From: an uncultured Clostridia bacterium
Lineage (GTDB): Bacteria > Bacillota > Clostridia > UBA1381
NCBI GenBank assembly: GCA_905235885.1
Contig: CAJONM010000089.1
Coordinates: forward strand, 1 to 9,611
DNA: 9,611 nt
Direction: 5' to 3'
Of the stretch, positions 1 through 7,442 are shown in pieces (positions within the stretch are counted from its first letter, which is position 1; every line of letters starts with the position of its first letter). Made by a program: the position numbers and the translations under genes. The notes beneath the pieces were generated by a model. The model ran no database searches, had not been told where the DNA came from, and saw only the letters and a program-made list of their open reading frames with translations.

Positions 1-603
1 CGGCTCCATTACTACGACCTGTTTTCCGTGTTTTTCGCACACCTCGTAGCATTTTCCGCTTTCTACGGAAGGATCGTCATAATCGGCATAATTAAATTGT
101 ATCTGCACAACCTCCGTTTCGGGATGTTCGAGCAATATCCTTTCAAGGACATCTGCCTTATCATGGAAAGAAAAGCCCAGATGCTTTATCTTGCCTTCTT
201 TTTTCAATTCAAGTACCGTCTCGTATGCTCTGCACTGCTTATATTTTTCATAGACTGCCGCATCCTGCGCGTGCATAAGATAAATGTCGAAATAATCCAC
301 TCCGCACGCCTTTAATTGCCTGTCAAATAACGGTCTTATCTCTTCCTCAGTCTTAAAGCAATGTGTTGACAGCTTATCCGCAAGCACATAGCTCTCGCGA
401 GGATAGCGGCTTGTAAGACATTCTCTGAGCGTTTCTTCGCTCTTTCCGTCCATATACATATGCGCGGTATCAAAATAATTAAAACCGCGATCCATGAAAA
501 CATCTACCATTTTGCTTACTTCTTCTGTGTCGATCCTACCGTCCTTCATAGGCAGGCGCATAAACCCAAAGCCAAGCTTTCCTTTTACCTTGGCAATAGC
601 CAT
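1..603 (-). CDS. Aldo/keto reductase, N-terminal 201 codons (runs off the left edge)
   Basis: NAD(P)H-dependent oxidoreductase of the aldo/keto reductase superfamily, probably cytoplasmic; the substrate cannot be told from sequence. The frame is open from the ATG at 603 to the window edge. The catalytic tetrad is visible: Asp45 in NYFDTAHMY, Tyr50, Lys77 in VLADKLS and His111 in YLMHAQ. The barrel motifs LGFGFMRLP (10-18), LGFSFHDK (142-149) and VVQIQFNYAD (165-174) are also present. It resembles the large AKR group (COG1453 type) that usually carries a C-terminal 4Fe-4S domain, but that part lies outside the window. The start is supported by AAGGAGG 8 nt upstream. It begins 13 nt after the stop of the GH2 remnant, so it is the last visible gene of the 3615-to-1 operon. 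It could turn over a sugar or sugar-derived aldehyde, but this is inference. Confidence 0.9.
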   Translation of the reverse strand, partial: MAIAKVKGKLGFGFMRLPMKDGRIDTEEVSKMVDVFMDRGFNYFDTAHMYMDGKSEETLRECLTSRYPRESYVLADKLSTHCFKTEEEIRPLFDRQLKACGVDYFDIYLMHAQDAAVYEKYKQCRAYETVLELKKEGKIKHLGFSFHDKADVLERILLEHPETEVVQIQFNYADYDDPSVESGKCYEVCEKHGKQVVVMEP

Positions 604-616
604 TTAAAATCCCTCC

Positions 617-973
617 TTATTCGTTGACCGATACTATGCATTCGCCCGGCATCAGTCCATCTGATTTTACTGTCACCTTTATCTGTCCTTCATTCGTTGC
701 TTTTACAAGAAGCTGACATAATCCGTTGAACGCGTTTCGCTCCGGCTTGAAATCACTGTCATGATCGCCCGGATCTCCGTTTCCGCATCCGATAAATTCT
801 CCTGCGCCGGAAACCTCAAAGAAAAGCCTGTTTGAGGCTGTCGGAACGGTCATTTTGTCCTTATCGGCAACGCGTATATTTATGATCGCCGTTTTGCCCT
901 TTTGCACTTGCTCCCGATACGGCAGCGCGATTATCTCATGCGGTTCTCTTGTTGTTTTAACGGCTTCGGTCAT
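617..973 (-). pseudogene. C-terminal remnant of the GH2 beta-galactosidase-type gene
   Basis: This 118-residue frame is the C-terminal immunoglobulin-like domain found at the end of many clostridial GH2 enzymes. The segments VPTASNRLFFEVSGAGEFIG (43-62) and GCGNGDPGDHDSDF (62-75), followed by RNAFNGLCQLLVKA, are characteristic. Its first codons (EAVKTTREPHE) match the usual linker before that domain, so it begins mid-protein. The upstream GH2 frame ends in YYYYKSQ-stop and overlaps it by 4 nt (ATGA). In intact relatives about 80 residues separate these two points, so DNA appears lost at about 970-980 with a frame change. An independent small gene is unlikely: no ribosome binding site is evident before the ATG at 973, because the preceding bases encode the tyrosine-rich end of the barrel. 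Translational coupling through the ATGA overlap could still produce it as a separate, non-catalytic peptide. Confidence 0.8.
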
Positions 974-2292
974 TGGCTCTTGTAATAATAATAGCTGTCC
1001 TTTTTAAAGCCGCAATAATCCATAACGCCGAACTGCGAATAAACCGCCGGAAGTCCCAAAGGCGTCGGCTCGCCGCGGTAATCTATGCCTGTCCATATAA
1101 ATATTCCCGACAGGTACGGACGCTCGGCAAAATATTTCCATTCGCCCTCGCCCACATTCTTTTTTACAGCCTTCTTCTTATTTTCAAATTTTTTCTCATT
1201 ATCGTCATCAAGAATATAGTAATGACCTTTCGACCTATCCGTACTGTAGCAGCCTCGTGTCCCTGAGTTCGAGCTTGCCTCCGTTATTATGATCGGCTGC
1301 TTGGGCATTCCGGCATGATCGTGATGCAAACATATGCCTTTGATCTGCAGATTTTTGCCGTTGAGGTAGAAGCCGTTATCCGCATCAAAGTGCATTTCTC
1401 TTATTCCGAATTCGATCTCCTTTTGATCGCACAGCCTATCCATGTCATAAACACGAATTGCGGCTTTATACAGGTGTGGATCATCTATGTCCCAAAGAGC
1501 GACATCACATAGTCCGATCTCAGCGGAGTATTTCACGCTGTCCCATTGCGGCACTGTAATTATTTTGTCTGTAATAATTCCGTCTATCTCTGTTTCGACT
1601 CTGACCGTCTTTTCCGAAAGATCGAAATTCTGTATGCTTGCCGTAACCAACACAGCCACGGTTTTCTCATCCAAATCTGGTATCGCCCGTACCGCCGCGC
1701 TCTGCGGCTTTACGGATACGCTGTCATATATTTCAAGCCATACATGACGATATATTCCTCCGCCCTCATACCACCAGCCCTCGCGGCCTGTCGCATCTAC
1801 GCGGACTGCAATTATGTTGTCCTTTCCTATATTTACAAAATCTGTTATATCATAATAAAAACCCGAATAGCCGCTTGGATGTGTCCCGACATAATATTGA
1901 TTTATATATACCTTGCTGTTGCGATAAACTCCGTCAAATCTGATATGTATTCGTTTATCGGCGCATTCCCTGCCTATATGAAATCGCTTTCTGTACCACG
2001 CGATCCTACCTTCCAAACAGCCGCCTGCTATCAAACGGCTGCTGATGCTTTCCATTTCAGGTATTTGCATCATCTGCGACTCATTCTCCGATATAAAGCA
2101 GTAGTTTTGACGCACGACGAAATCATGAGGCACAGTGGCATCATCCCAAGATGAATCATCATACACCTCGGATGCCGCACCGCTATCGTAAGCTCTCGCT
2201 TTTGCGCCGCCCCAGTCGTCCGTCTCATCATATGGTTTTATATCTTCCATTTTGAATTTCCAATGTGAGTCAAAATTTATTATATATCCCAT
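970..2292 (-). pseudogene. GH2 beta-galactosidase-type glycosidase, internally deleted and truncated
   Basis: Cytoplasmic retaining glycosidase of family GH2 (beta-galactosidase or related) that has lost part of its catalytic barrel. Seen: the GH2 sugar-binding domain (about 1-190, with IAWYRKRF, RFDGVYRNSKVYIN, and REGWWYEGGGIYRHVWL at 170-186), the Ig-like domain (about 190-297, ending FGIRE), then the barrel start NGKNLQIKGICLHHDHAG (311-328). The next residues, MPKQPIIITEASSNSGTRG, belong to the nucleophile strand (Glu338). The roughly 150-200 residues normally between them, including the Asn-Glu acid/base, are absent although the frame is kept. The barrel end (IFIWTGIDYRGEPTP, 397-411) is present and the frame stops after YYYYKSQ. 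Intact relatives have about 750-850 residues. The start at 2292 is supported by GAGG about 8 nt upstream. It lies 15 nt after the membrane-protein gene, so the two are probably co-transcribed. As read it should be inactive. Confidence 0.85.
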
Positions 2293-2307
2293 GCCGCTAC
2301 CTCATAT

Positions 2308-3615
2308 TCAGTTATCCCTGCCTTGCTTAAAGTCCTTGCTCCACAGCGAATCGGGATCATAATCGTCATTCATATAAACCTCTTGGTCATCCTCGTCATC
2401 TTCAAAATAATCGCCGTCAATATCCCACAAGGAATTTTCATCGTAGTCCTCAAGCCATTGCTGATCCTGCTGAGCTATATCGTCATCATCAATTTCGTCT
2501 GTGTGCTCCGCTATATTATCGCTGCTCGACCCCTGATAAAAATCATCCTCCCAAAGAGTATCGGCATCATATTTCATCTCTTCCTCGTTCTGCTGCTCCT
2601 GCTGCTCATCTTCGTGCGCCATGGTGTTTTCATTTTGGTAATAATTTATTTTCACTCTGGCTTTTTTTGTTACAGATCTCAGATGTGACATAAATTCCAA
2701 ATATACCGATTCGGCAATGCCAAGCTTCTCGATCTCAGGCTCTTTTGCCGCCTCTTCCTGTTCTTCCTCGGTATAATCTCTTATCGGCTTGCCATCGGCG
2801 GTTTTTTCGTATATATGATCTTCCCAAAGCGAGTCGCTGTCATAAGCCGCATTTTTGTTTATTTGCTCAGCATTTTCCGCTACATAATCGGCTTCATCTA
2901 TATCGTTATCCGGATTTTCCGGCTCAACATAAAATACCGTTTCGCCCTGTCCCTTTATCGATTCATAATCGTCTATGCTCTCAATGCTCTTCTTTACCGC
3001 CTCTTCGTATTCTGTTGCCTCGTCAAGCATATTTCTGTCTACATCATCTATAGTCAGAATCTCGACCTCTTGATCGTTCTGCGTCGGAACATATTCCTCA
3101 TATTCGATCTCAATGTCATCGACCCCGTTTATTTTCATCAGCTTTCGTATGAACTGAGTATGGTTATATGCATATATGCCGAACAGTACCATACTGACAA
3201 TTATTATTATATTCGATACATATATGGATTGGATTGTTTTCCATCCGAATATCTCAAACACCCTCAAATTGGCAAACATGAGCGAATATATCATAAATCC
3301 GCCGATACGAAGCTGGAATATTGCAATGGATGCGGCACAATAAATACCGTAGACGATACTGTTTAAAATAAAAAATTCCGTCTTATTGTTGCGTCCTGCT
3401 ATGTATTTGAGCAGGAAGTGGAAATTAATAAGAGAAAAACCGACAAAGGACAGGATTGTGACCAAATCCCATGTCTTTTGCTGAACATTTACAAAAACCA
3501 GCAGCACAGATATAAACGAAGGTACTATACTCGAAGCGAATACCTCCATAACTCTTATCAAAAACAGCATAATTATCGTTTTATGCTTATCCCAAAAATC
3601 ATAAAATATTTCCAT
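2308..3615 (-). CDS. Membrane protein with long acidic tail and four YDx(D/N)(S/T)LW repeats; function unknown
   Basis: I do not recognise this 435-residue protein. Residues 1-151 are hydrophobic, with about five candidate membrane segments (roughly 13-42, 51-72, 81-101, 105-122 and 131-150) and no cleavable signal peptide. The remaining 285 residues are strongly acidic, low in hydrophobics and probably disordered. One basic island (about 311-323, RSVTKKARVK) interrupts them. A short motif occurs four times in the tail: YDSDSLW (258), YDADTLW (349), YDENSLW (391) and YDPDSLW (419), often followed by E/D and an aromatic. The side of the membrane the tail faces is unclear, because charge rules give conflicting signs. 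It has its own promoter at 3651-3679 and is first in an operon with the GH2 remnant and the aldo/keto reductase. Upstream Shine-Dalgarno pairing (GGAAGCGG, about 9 nt before ATG) is weak. A scaffold or docking role is inference from the repeats. Confidence 0.85.
   Translation of the reverse strand: MEIFYDFWDKHKTIIMLFLIRVMEVFASSIVPSFISVLLVFVNVQQKTWDLVTILSFVGFSLINFHFLLKYIAGRNNKTEFFILNSIVYGIYCAASIAIFQLRIGGFMIYSLMFANLRVFEIFGWKTIQSIYVSNIIIIVSMVLFGIYAYNHTQFIRKLMKINGVDDIEIEYEEYVPTQNDQEVEILTIDDVDRNMLDEATEYEEAVKKSIESIDDYESIKGQGETVFYVEPENPDNDIDEADYVAENAEQINKNAAYDSDSLWEDHIYEKTADGKPIRDYTEEEQEEAAKEPEIEKLGIAESVYLEFMSHLRSVTKKARVKINYYQNENTMAHEDEQQEQQNEEEMKYDADTLWEDDFYQGSSSDNIAEHTDEIDDDDIAQQDQQWLEDYDENSLWDIDGDYFEDDEDDQEVYMNDDYDPDSLWSKDFKQGRDN
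2329..2844 (-). repeat. Four-copy degenerate YDx(D/N)(S/T)LW coding repeat
   Basis: Within the acidic tail of the membrane protein, the seven-residue core Y-D-x-(D/N)-(S/T)-L-W occurs at residues 258, 349, 391 and 419, in blocks at 2809-2844, 2536-2571, 2404-2445 and 2329-2361. Copies 1 and 2 share a longer block ending in W-E-D-x-x-Y. Spacing shrinks towards the C-terminus (91, 42 and 28 residues). The DNA copies are diverged, so the conservation looks protein-level rather than a recent duplication. Confidence 0.8.
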
Positions 3616-3650
3616 GCTCTGCCGCTTCCGTTTCTTATCAGTTTTTCTCT

Positions 3651-3679
3651 ATTTTATCACATTTATCTGCTTGTGTCAA
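3651..3679 (-). promoter_or_regulatory. Sigma-A promoter of the membrane protein / GH2 / aldo-keto reductase unit
   Basis: On the minus strand, TTGACA (3674-3679) is followed by a 17-bp spacer and TAAAAT (3651-3656), with an extended TGA just before the -10. It lies in the 83-nt gap between the GH51 stop and the membrane-protein start, leaving a leader of about 30 nt. No convincing terminator hairpin separates it from GH51, so read-through from GH51 is possible. Confidence 0.8.
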
Positions 3680-3698
3680 TAGCTCGGGGTATGGCCTA

Positions 3699-5576
3699 TC
3701 ACAGCTTCCCCTTGATCTCAAATATAGCAAGCGTGTTGTTTCGTATTGTATATTTATGCGTTTTTATCTCATCCGTTTCTGGTACTACCGCATCGGGACA
3801 ATCCATTGAATTTACAGCTTCCGCATTGCCGGAAAGCGTTGTCACCTTCATGCCGTCACAAAGCGGAACATCGGCAGAAACTGTTATTTCTTTATCCGAC
3901 CGCGATATATTTACCGCTTTTAAAAACAGCTTGTCATTACATACCGTTGCCGACAGCATAAGCCCGTCATCGGCACATATATGCTCAACGCAGTATTCGC
4001 CTGTGTTCTCCGAAAAGAGCTTTTGTACATAATATGACGGAGTGCAGAATACCTTGTCATTATCAAACCATATCAGATCCGGCTGCCATTGCTGATGATC
4101 GTACCGTGCAACAAGCGGCGCATAGCAGCTCATAGCGACATGGTCGGCATTACGCTCTATTCCTGTAAGAAAAGCCGCCTCGCACAGCGCAGCATATAAG
4201 CTTGACCTGTTGTTTCGTATACCGCCGCCGGATGATGTATGTACAGCCCATTCACCCACGAATACCTTTGGCAGAGATCTGTCGTAGCTGTCGTATCGTC
4301 CGATATTTGAAAGGAACCATTCGGGCTCCTTATAGAAATGCTCGTCAACGGCGTAAGCTCTGTCTTTATTATTTTTCATCCATTCGTATGCAAGCTCATA
4401 TTCCCAACCGCGATCCTTCCAACCGGCACTGGTTATCAGCTTGATCTCAGGGTGCTTCTCTCTGAGAATCTGCTCAAAGATCTCGTATCTTTTGAAATAC
4501 TCCTCTCCCCACTGCTCATTGCCTATACCCAGATATTCCATACCGAACGGCTTCGGATGCCCCATCTCGGCACGGATCGTGCCCCAACGCGTGTCCACAC
4601 TGCCGTTGGCAAACTCGATAAGATCGAGCGCATCCTGAACAAACGGATCAAGTTTATCCATATCAATAAGCAAGCTTTCATGCCACTGGCAGGTCATTCC
4701 GCAGTTGATGACGGGAACAGGCGCGGCGCCTATATCCTCGCAGAACACAAAATATTCGTAAAAGCCTATCCCGTACGATTGAAAATAATCAGACGCGTCA
4801 AATCCGAGATTTCTGTAGTGCTCCATCTGCCATCTGTTGTAGTTCGTTTTGCGCTTTTCTATAGGTCCTATCGTATCCTTCCAATTATACATATTGTCAA
4901 AACCTATACCCTCGACTATGCAGCCGCCCGGAAATCTGAGGAATTTCGGTTTCAGATCTGCTATCCTCTCGGCAATATCCCGTCTCATTCCGTTTCTTCT
5001 GCCCTTGTATGTATCCTTTGGAAAAAGCGATATAAACTCAAGCTCCGCGCTGCCGCCATCGGGTAATATGAGAGAGAGAAGCGCGTGCTTTTCATCACCC
5101 TCCGCCGTTATTTCAAGCTCAAACCTGTGCCATCCGCCGTCACATTCAAATTCAGCGCCGCCAAAGACAACACCCTTCCTGTCGGCTATGACCGCTTTAA
5201 GCTTTGTTTTCTTCTCTGTTCGGGCATAGCACGAAAACAAAAAACCTGCTCCCTTTTGCACGGCAAAACCTTCTGTGCAATACCCCTCGTTTCTTATTCC
5301 GGCTCCGGCATCGCCACTGACACGCGCATAATGCGTATGTATTTCGTTTATCGGATCAACGGTCAATATATCAAACGATGTGCCTATAAGCGGTTCCCAA
5401 CACATTTTATGCTTGTCTGCGACATTATCGCGATCGTAATATTCAAATGAACGGTTCGCAACAAGCTCCGCATACAACCCTCCGTCACCGCCGTAATTTA
5501 TATCCTCAAAAAATGCGCCGAACAATATCGGACTAATCGGATTTAGCCTGTTTTTTGTATTTATTCTTATGTCCAT
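3699..5576 (-). CDS. GH51 alpha-L-arabinofuranosidase
   Basis: Retaining exo-enzyme that removes terminal alpha-L-arabinofuranosyl groups from arabinoxylan or arabinan oligosaccharides. With no signal peptide it should act in the cytoplasm. All family landmarks are present in 625 residues: ISPILFGAFFEDINYGGDGG (14-33) and LYAELVANRSFEYYD; a beta-sandwich insert (about 80-190, carbohydrate-binding-like); FLRFPGGCIVEG (212-223); acid/base Glu354 in YLGIGNEQWGEEY; VDEHFYKEPEWF (410-421); nucleophile Glu442 in KVFVGEWAVH; and NADHVAMSCYAPL with WQPDLIWFDN before the C-terminal beta domain (about 515-625). Length fits the clostridial form with the N-terminal insert, which is longer than the roughly 500-residue Bacillus enzymes. 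GGAGG about 5 nt upstream of the ATG supports the start. It has its own exact-consensus promoter. It is intact, unlike the GH2 gene downstream. Confidence 0.95.
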   Translation of the reverse strand: MDIRINTKNRLNPISPILFGAFFEDINYGGDGGLYAELVANRSFEYYDRDNVADKHKMCWEPLIGTSFDILTVDPINEIHTHYARVSGDAGAGIRNEGYCTEGFAVQKGAGFLFSCYARTEKKTKLKAVIADRKGVVFGGAEFECDGGWHRFELEITAEGDEKHALLSLILPDGGSAELEFISLFPKDTYKGRRNGMRRDIAERIADLKPKFLRFPGGCIVEGIGFDNMYNWKDTIGPIEKRKTNYNRWQMEHYRNLGFDASDYFQSYGIGFYEYFVFCEDIGAAPVPVINCGMTCQWHESLLIDMDKLDPFVQDALDLIEFANGSVDTRWGTIRAEMGHPKPFGMEYLGIGNEQWGEEYFKRYEIFEQILREKHPEIKLITSAGWKDRGWEYELAYEWMKNNKDRAYAVDEHFYKEPEWFLSNIGRYDSYDRSLPKVFVGEWAVHTSSGGGIRNNRSSLYAALCEAAFLTGIERNADHVAMSCYAPLVARYDHQQWQPDLIWFDNDKVFCTPSYYVQKLFSENTGEYCVEHICADDGLMLSATVCNDKLFLKAVNISRSDKEITVSADVPLCDGMKVTTLSGNAEAVNSMDCPDAVVPETDEIKTHKYTIRNNTLAIFEIKGKL

Positions 5577-5602
5577 GTGTGCCTCCGCAAGCTTTTTAGT
5601 GT

Positions 5603-5631
5603 ATTATAGCAAGTCATCAAACGAATGTCAA
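5603..5631 (-). promoter_or_regulatory. Exact-consensus sigma-A promoter of the GH51 gene
   Basis: On the minus strand, TTGACA (5626-5631), a 17-bp spacer and TATAAT (5603-5608) match the consensus fully. The expected start point near 5596 leaves a leader of about 20 nt containing GGAGG. A promoter this strong usually needs a repressor or is constitutive. Two direct CGTTTG copies flank the -35 (5640-5645 and 5618-5623) and could be an operator. Confidence 0.85.
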
Positions 5632-5645
5632 TAGAAAACCAAACG
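5618..5645 (-). promoter_or_regulatory. Possible operator: CGTTTG direct repeat around the GH51 -35 box
   Basis: The hexamer CGTTTG occurs twice in the same orientation at 5640-5645 and 5618-5623, with starts 22 bp apart and one copy on each side of the -35 box. Direct repeats about two helical turns apart next to -35 are typical of AraC-family sites, and an AraC-type gene lies upstream. The hexamer is short and I did not find it at the other promoters, so this is tentative. Confidence 0.25.
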
Positions 5646-5653
5646 CCTGTGAA

Positions 5654-5686
5654 AAAAGGTACATTCGCATTAGAAATGTACCTTTT
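5654..5686 (-). terminator. Intrinsic terminator after the ROK kinase gene
   Basis: A perfect 12-bp stem (5654-5665 with 5675-5686, AAAAGGTACATT and its complement) closes a 9-nt loop. In the minus-strand direction the stem runs into a stretch of six T. It begins 6 nt after the kinase stop and ends the AraC/esterase/kinase operon. The plus-strand direction has only four T, so it is weaker. Confidence 0.85.
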
Positions 5687-5692
5687 ATACGA

Positions 5693-6637
5693 TCAAGCTT
5701 TATTTACCGCCGCCATTGCCGCACCGACAATACCGGCATCATTAAACAGCTCCGCTATTTTTATCTGTGTGCGCGGCATACATTTGTTGTAATCATTGCG
5801 CTTTACAAACTCCTTTATCGGGATCAGAAGCTCATCGCCCTCTTTACTGATGCCCCCGCCTATGACGAGCATTTCGGGCTGGAAAATATTTATCATATTG
5901 CATACGCCCTCAGCAATATATCTTATGTATTGCTCCTTGACCTCGGTTGCCGCCTTATCGCCCATCTTTGCGCATTCAAAGGATGTTCTGCCGCTTACAT
6001 TGCCGCGCTTTGCCACCCAACCGTGCATGACCGAATCAGGGCATTGCGCCATTTTGTCTTTGGTTTGCTGTATAAGTGCGGTAACAGACGCATAGCTTTC
6101 AAGACAGCCTCTCCTGCCGCAAGTGCATGGAACACCGTCCATCACAATGGACGAATGACCTATCTCCGCGCCGGCGCAATTAAAGCCGCGATATATTTGT
6201 CCGTTTATGATTATTCCGCCGCCCACGCCTGTTCCGAGCGTCATAAAAATGTAACTCTTTGCGCCGTTTCCGTTTGCGATATATTCGCCGTATGCCGCAG
6301 CATTGGCATCATTTTCAATGTTTACCGGCACATCGACATAGCTTCTGAACTCATCGGCAAGCGGCACATTGTGCATTTTGATATTATTTGAATATACTAC
6401 CATACCTCTTGCGCTGTCTATAGTTCCGGGGCAGCCTATCCCGACCGCCTCTATGTCTGTATCGTCAAGCTTCGCATCGGCGGCTACCGTCCTTGCAAGA
6501 GCTGCCATATCCTTTATTATCTCTGAATAATGTCTTTCCTTTAGTGTCGGCACACTGCGTTTACAGATCAGCTTACCGCTCCTGTCTACCACTCCGGCGG
6601 CAATATTTGTTCCACCCAAATCTATTCCTATGTACAT
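5693..6637 (-). CDS. ROK-family sugar kinase (glucokinase-like)
   Basis: ATP-dependent cytoplasmic kinase of the ROK family that phosphorylates a hexose or hexosamine, most often glucose in close relatives. Seen in 314 residues: phosphate-binding IGIDLGGTNIAAG (3-15), GIGCPGTID (66-74), catalytic Asp110 in NIENDANAAAYGEY, the second phosphate loop GTGVGGGI (135-142), and the ROK zinc site with Glu158 and His161 (AEIGH) and Cys171, Cys173 and Cys178 in CTCGRRGCLE. The C-terminal adenosine motif MLVIGGGIS is also present. The length is usual for the family. There is no DNA-binding domain, so it is a kinase and not a NagC/XylR-type regulator. GGAGAGG about 7 nt upstream of the ATG supports the start. 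It is the last gene of the operon, 22 nt after the esterase and just before a terminator. It probably feeds released sugar into glycolysis; exact substrate specificity is not readable. Confidence 0.93.
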   Translation of the reverse strand: MYIGIDLGGTNIAAGVVDRSGKLICKRSVPTLKERHYSEIIKDMAALARTVAADAKLDDTDIEAVGIGCPGTIDSARGMVVYSNNIKMHNVPLADEFRSYVDVPVNIENDANAAAYGEYIANGNGAKSYIFMTLGTGVGGGIIINGQIYRGFNCAGAEIGHSSIVMDGVPCTCGRRGCLESYASVTALIQQTKDKMAQCPDSVMHGWVAKRGNVSGRTSFECAKMGDKAATEVKEQYIRYIAEGVCNMINIFQPEMLVIGGGISKEGDELLIPIKEFVKRNDYNKCMPRTQIKIAELFNDAGIVGAAMAAVNKA

Positions 6638-6659
6638 GATCTACCTCTCCATTCAACTT

Positions 6660-7442
6660 TTACAGTCTGCTTACCCATTGCACAGCCATATTGATCCATG
6701 TCTGCACATCCGGCATTATACTTTCCTCATCGCTCGATACCCATTCATTTGCAAGCGACAATCCGTGATGACCCTTAGGGAATATATGCAGCTCTGTCGA
6801 TATTCCCTGTTTCGCCATAGCCGATGCCAGATCGAGGCTGTTTTGAACGGGAACGGCTTCGTCCGCAAATGTATGCCATAAAAACGCCGGTGGAAAATCT
6901 GATGTGATATGCTTCTCAAGCGATACCTTATCGACTAATTCTTTATCATTATTTGTGATATTTTCTATCGAACCTGCATGCTTGTACTCTCCCGATGTGA
7001 TGACGGGGTATGCGAGGATCGCGCCGTTCGGTTTGTTCTTGCCGTCTGCCCTTTTTATTGCCGGCTCTCTGTTCCAGTATACGCCAAGACTTGCCGCAAG
7101 ATGACCGCCTGCCGAAAAACCGCATACAATGACCTTGTCCTTATCAACGCGCCATTTTTCTGAATTGTCCCTTATCATACAAACCGCATCAGACAGATCC
7201 TTCAACGCTGTCGGAAAGAGCTTCTGCATAGAATAATATACTATCGCCGCGTGATAGCCTGCGGCGTTAAATGCCAGCGCGATCGGCTCAGCTTCTCTTG
7301 CGGAGCAAAAATGATAGCCGCCGCCGGGACATATAACGATGATCGGTCTTTTTCTGTCTTTCCCTAACGGATCATCAACGATAAATGTATCCATATAGAC
7401 ATTATCATCATCTTTTTTTAAGTAAAATCTTTCGTTTATCAC
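6660..7442 (-). CDS. Alpha/beta-hydrolase esterase, likely acetyl(xylan) esterase
   Basis: Serine esterase of the alpha/beta-hydrolase fold (COG0657/Aes-like, as in many polysaccharide-locus acetylesterases), probably removing acetyl groups from imported oligosaccharides. Seen in 260 residues: oxyanion-hole region IVICPGGGYH (35-44), nucleophile elbow GFSAGGH with Ser110, acid Asp194 in HTFADEAVPV, and His226 in FPKGHHGLSL. No signal peptide or membrane segment is visible, so it should be cytoplasmic. The start codon is GTG at 7442, overlapping the stop of the SGNH gene in a GTGA arrangement. AGAGG lies about 10 nt upstream, so translational coupling is likely. Carbohydrate acetyl groups as substrate are inferred from the GH51 and SGNH neighbours. 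A general short-chain carboxylesterase is the alternative. Confidence 0.87.
   Translation of the reverse strand: MINERFYLKKDDDNVYMDTFIVDDPLGKDRKRPIIVICPGGGYHFCSAREAEPIALAFNAAGYHAAIVYYSMQKLFPTALKDLSDAVCMIRDNSEKWRVDKDKVIVCGFSAGGHLAASLGVYWNREPAIKRADGKNKPNGAILAYPVITSGEYKHAGSIENITNNDKELVDKVSLEKHITSDFPPAFLWHTFADEAVPVQNSLDLASAMAKQGISTELHIFPKGHHGLSLANEWVSSDEESIMPDVQTWINMAVQWVSRL

Noticed and set aside
617..973. Independent small gene of 118 residues
   Set aside because: The sequence is the C-terminal domain of GH2 enzymes and begins mid-linker, so it is a remnant rather than a separate gene.
1546..2154. Plus-strand open frame of 202 codons
   Set aside because: It lies antisense to the GH2 gene, whose frame has clear domain motifs; no ribosome binding site or recognisable motif supports it.
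2815..3366. Plus-strand frames opposite the acidic membrane protein, rich in Ile, Tyr and Arg
   Set aside because: They are the mirror of Asp/Glu-rich codons on the minus strand, giving false hydrophobic character.
4338..5066. Plus-strand open frame of 242 codons
   Set aside because: Antisense shadow of the GH51 gene, including its catalytic motifs; no start signals or protein-like composition.
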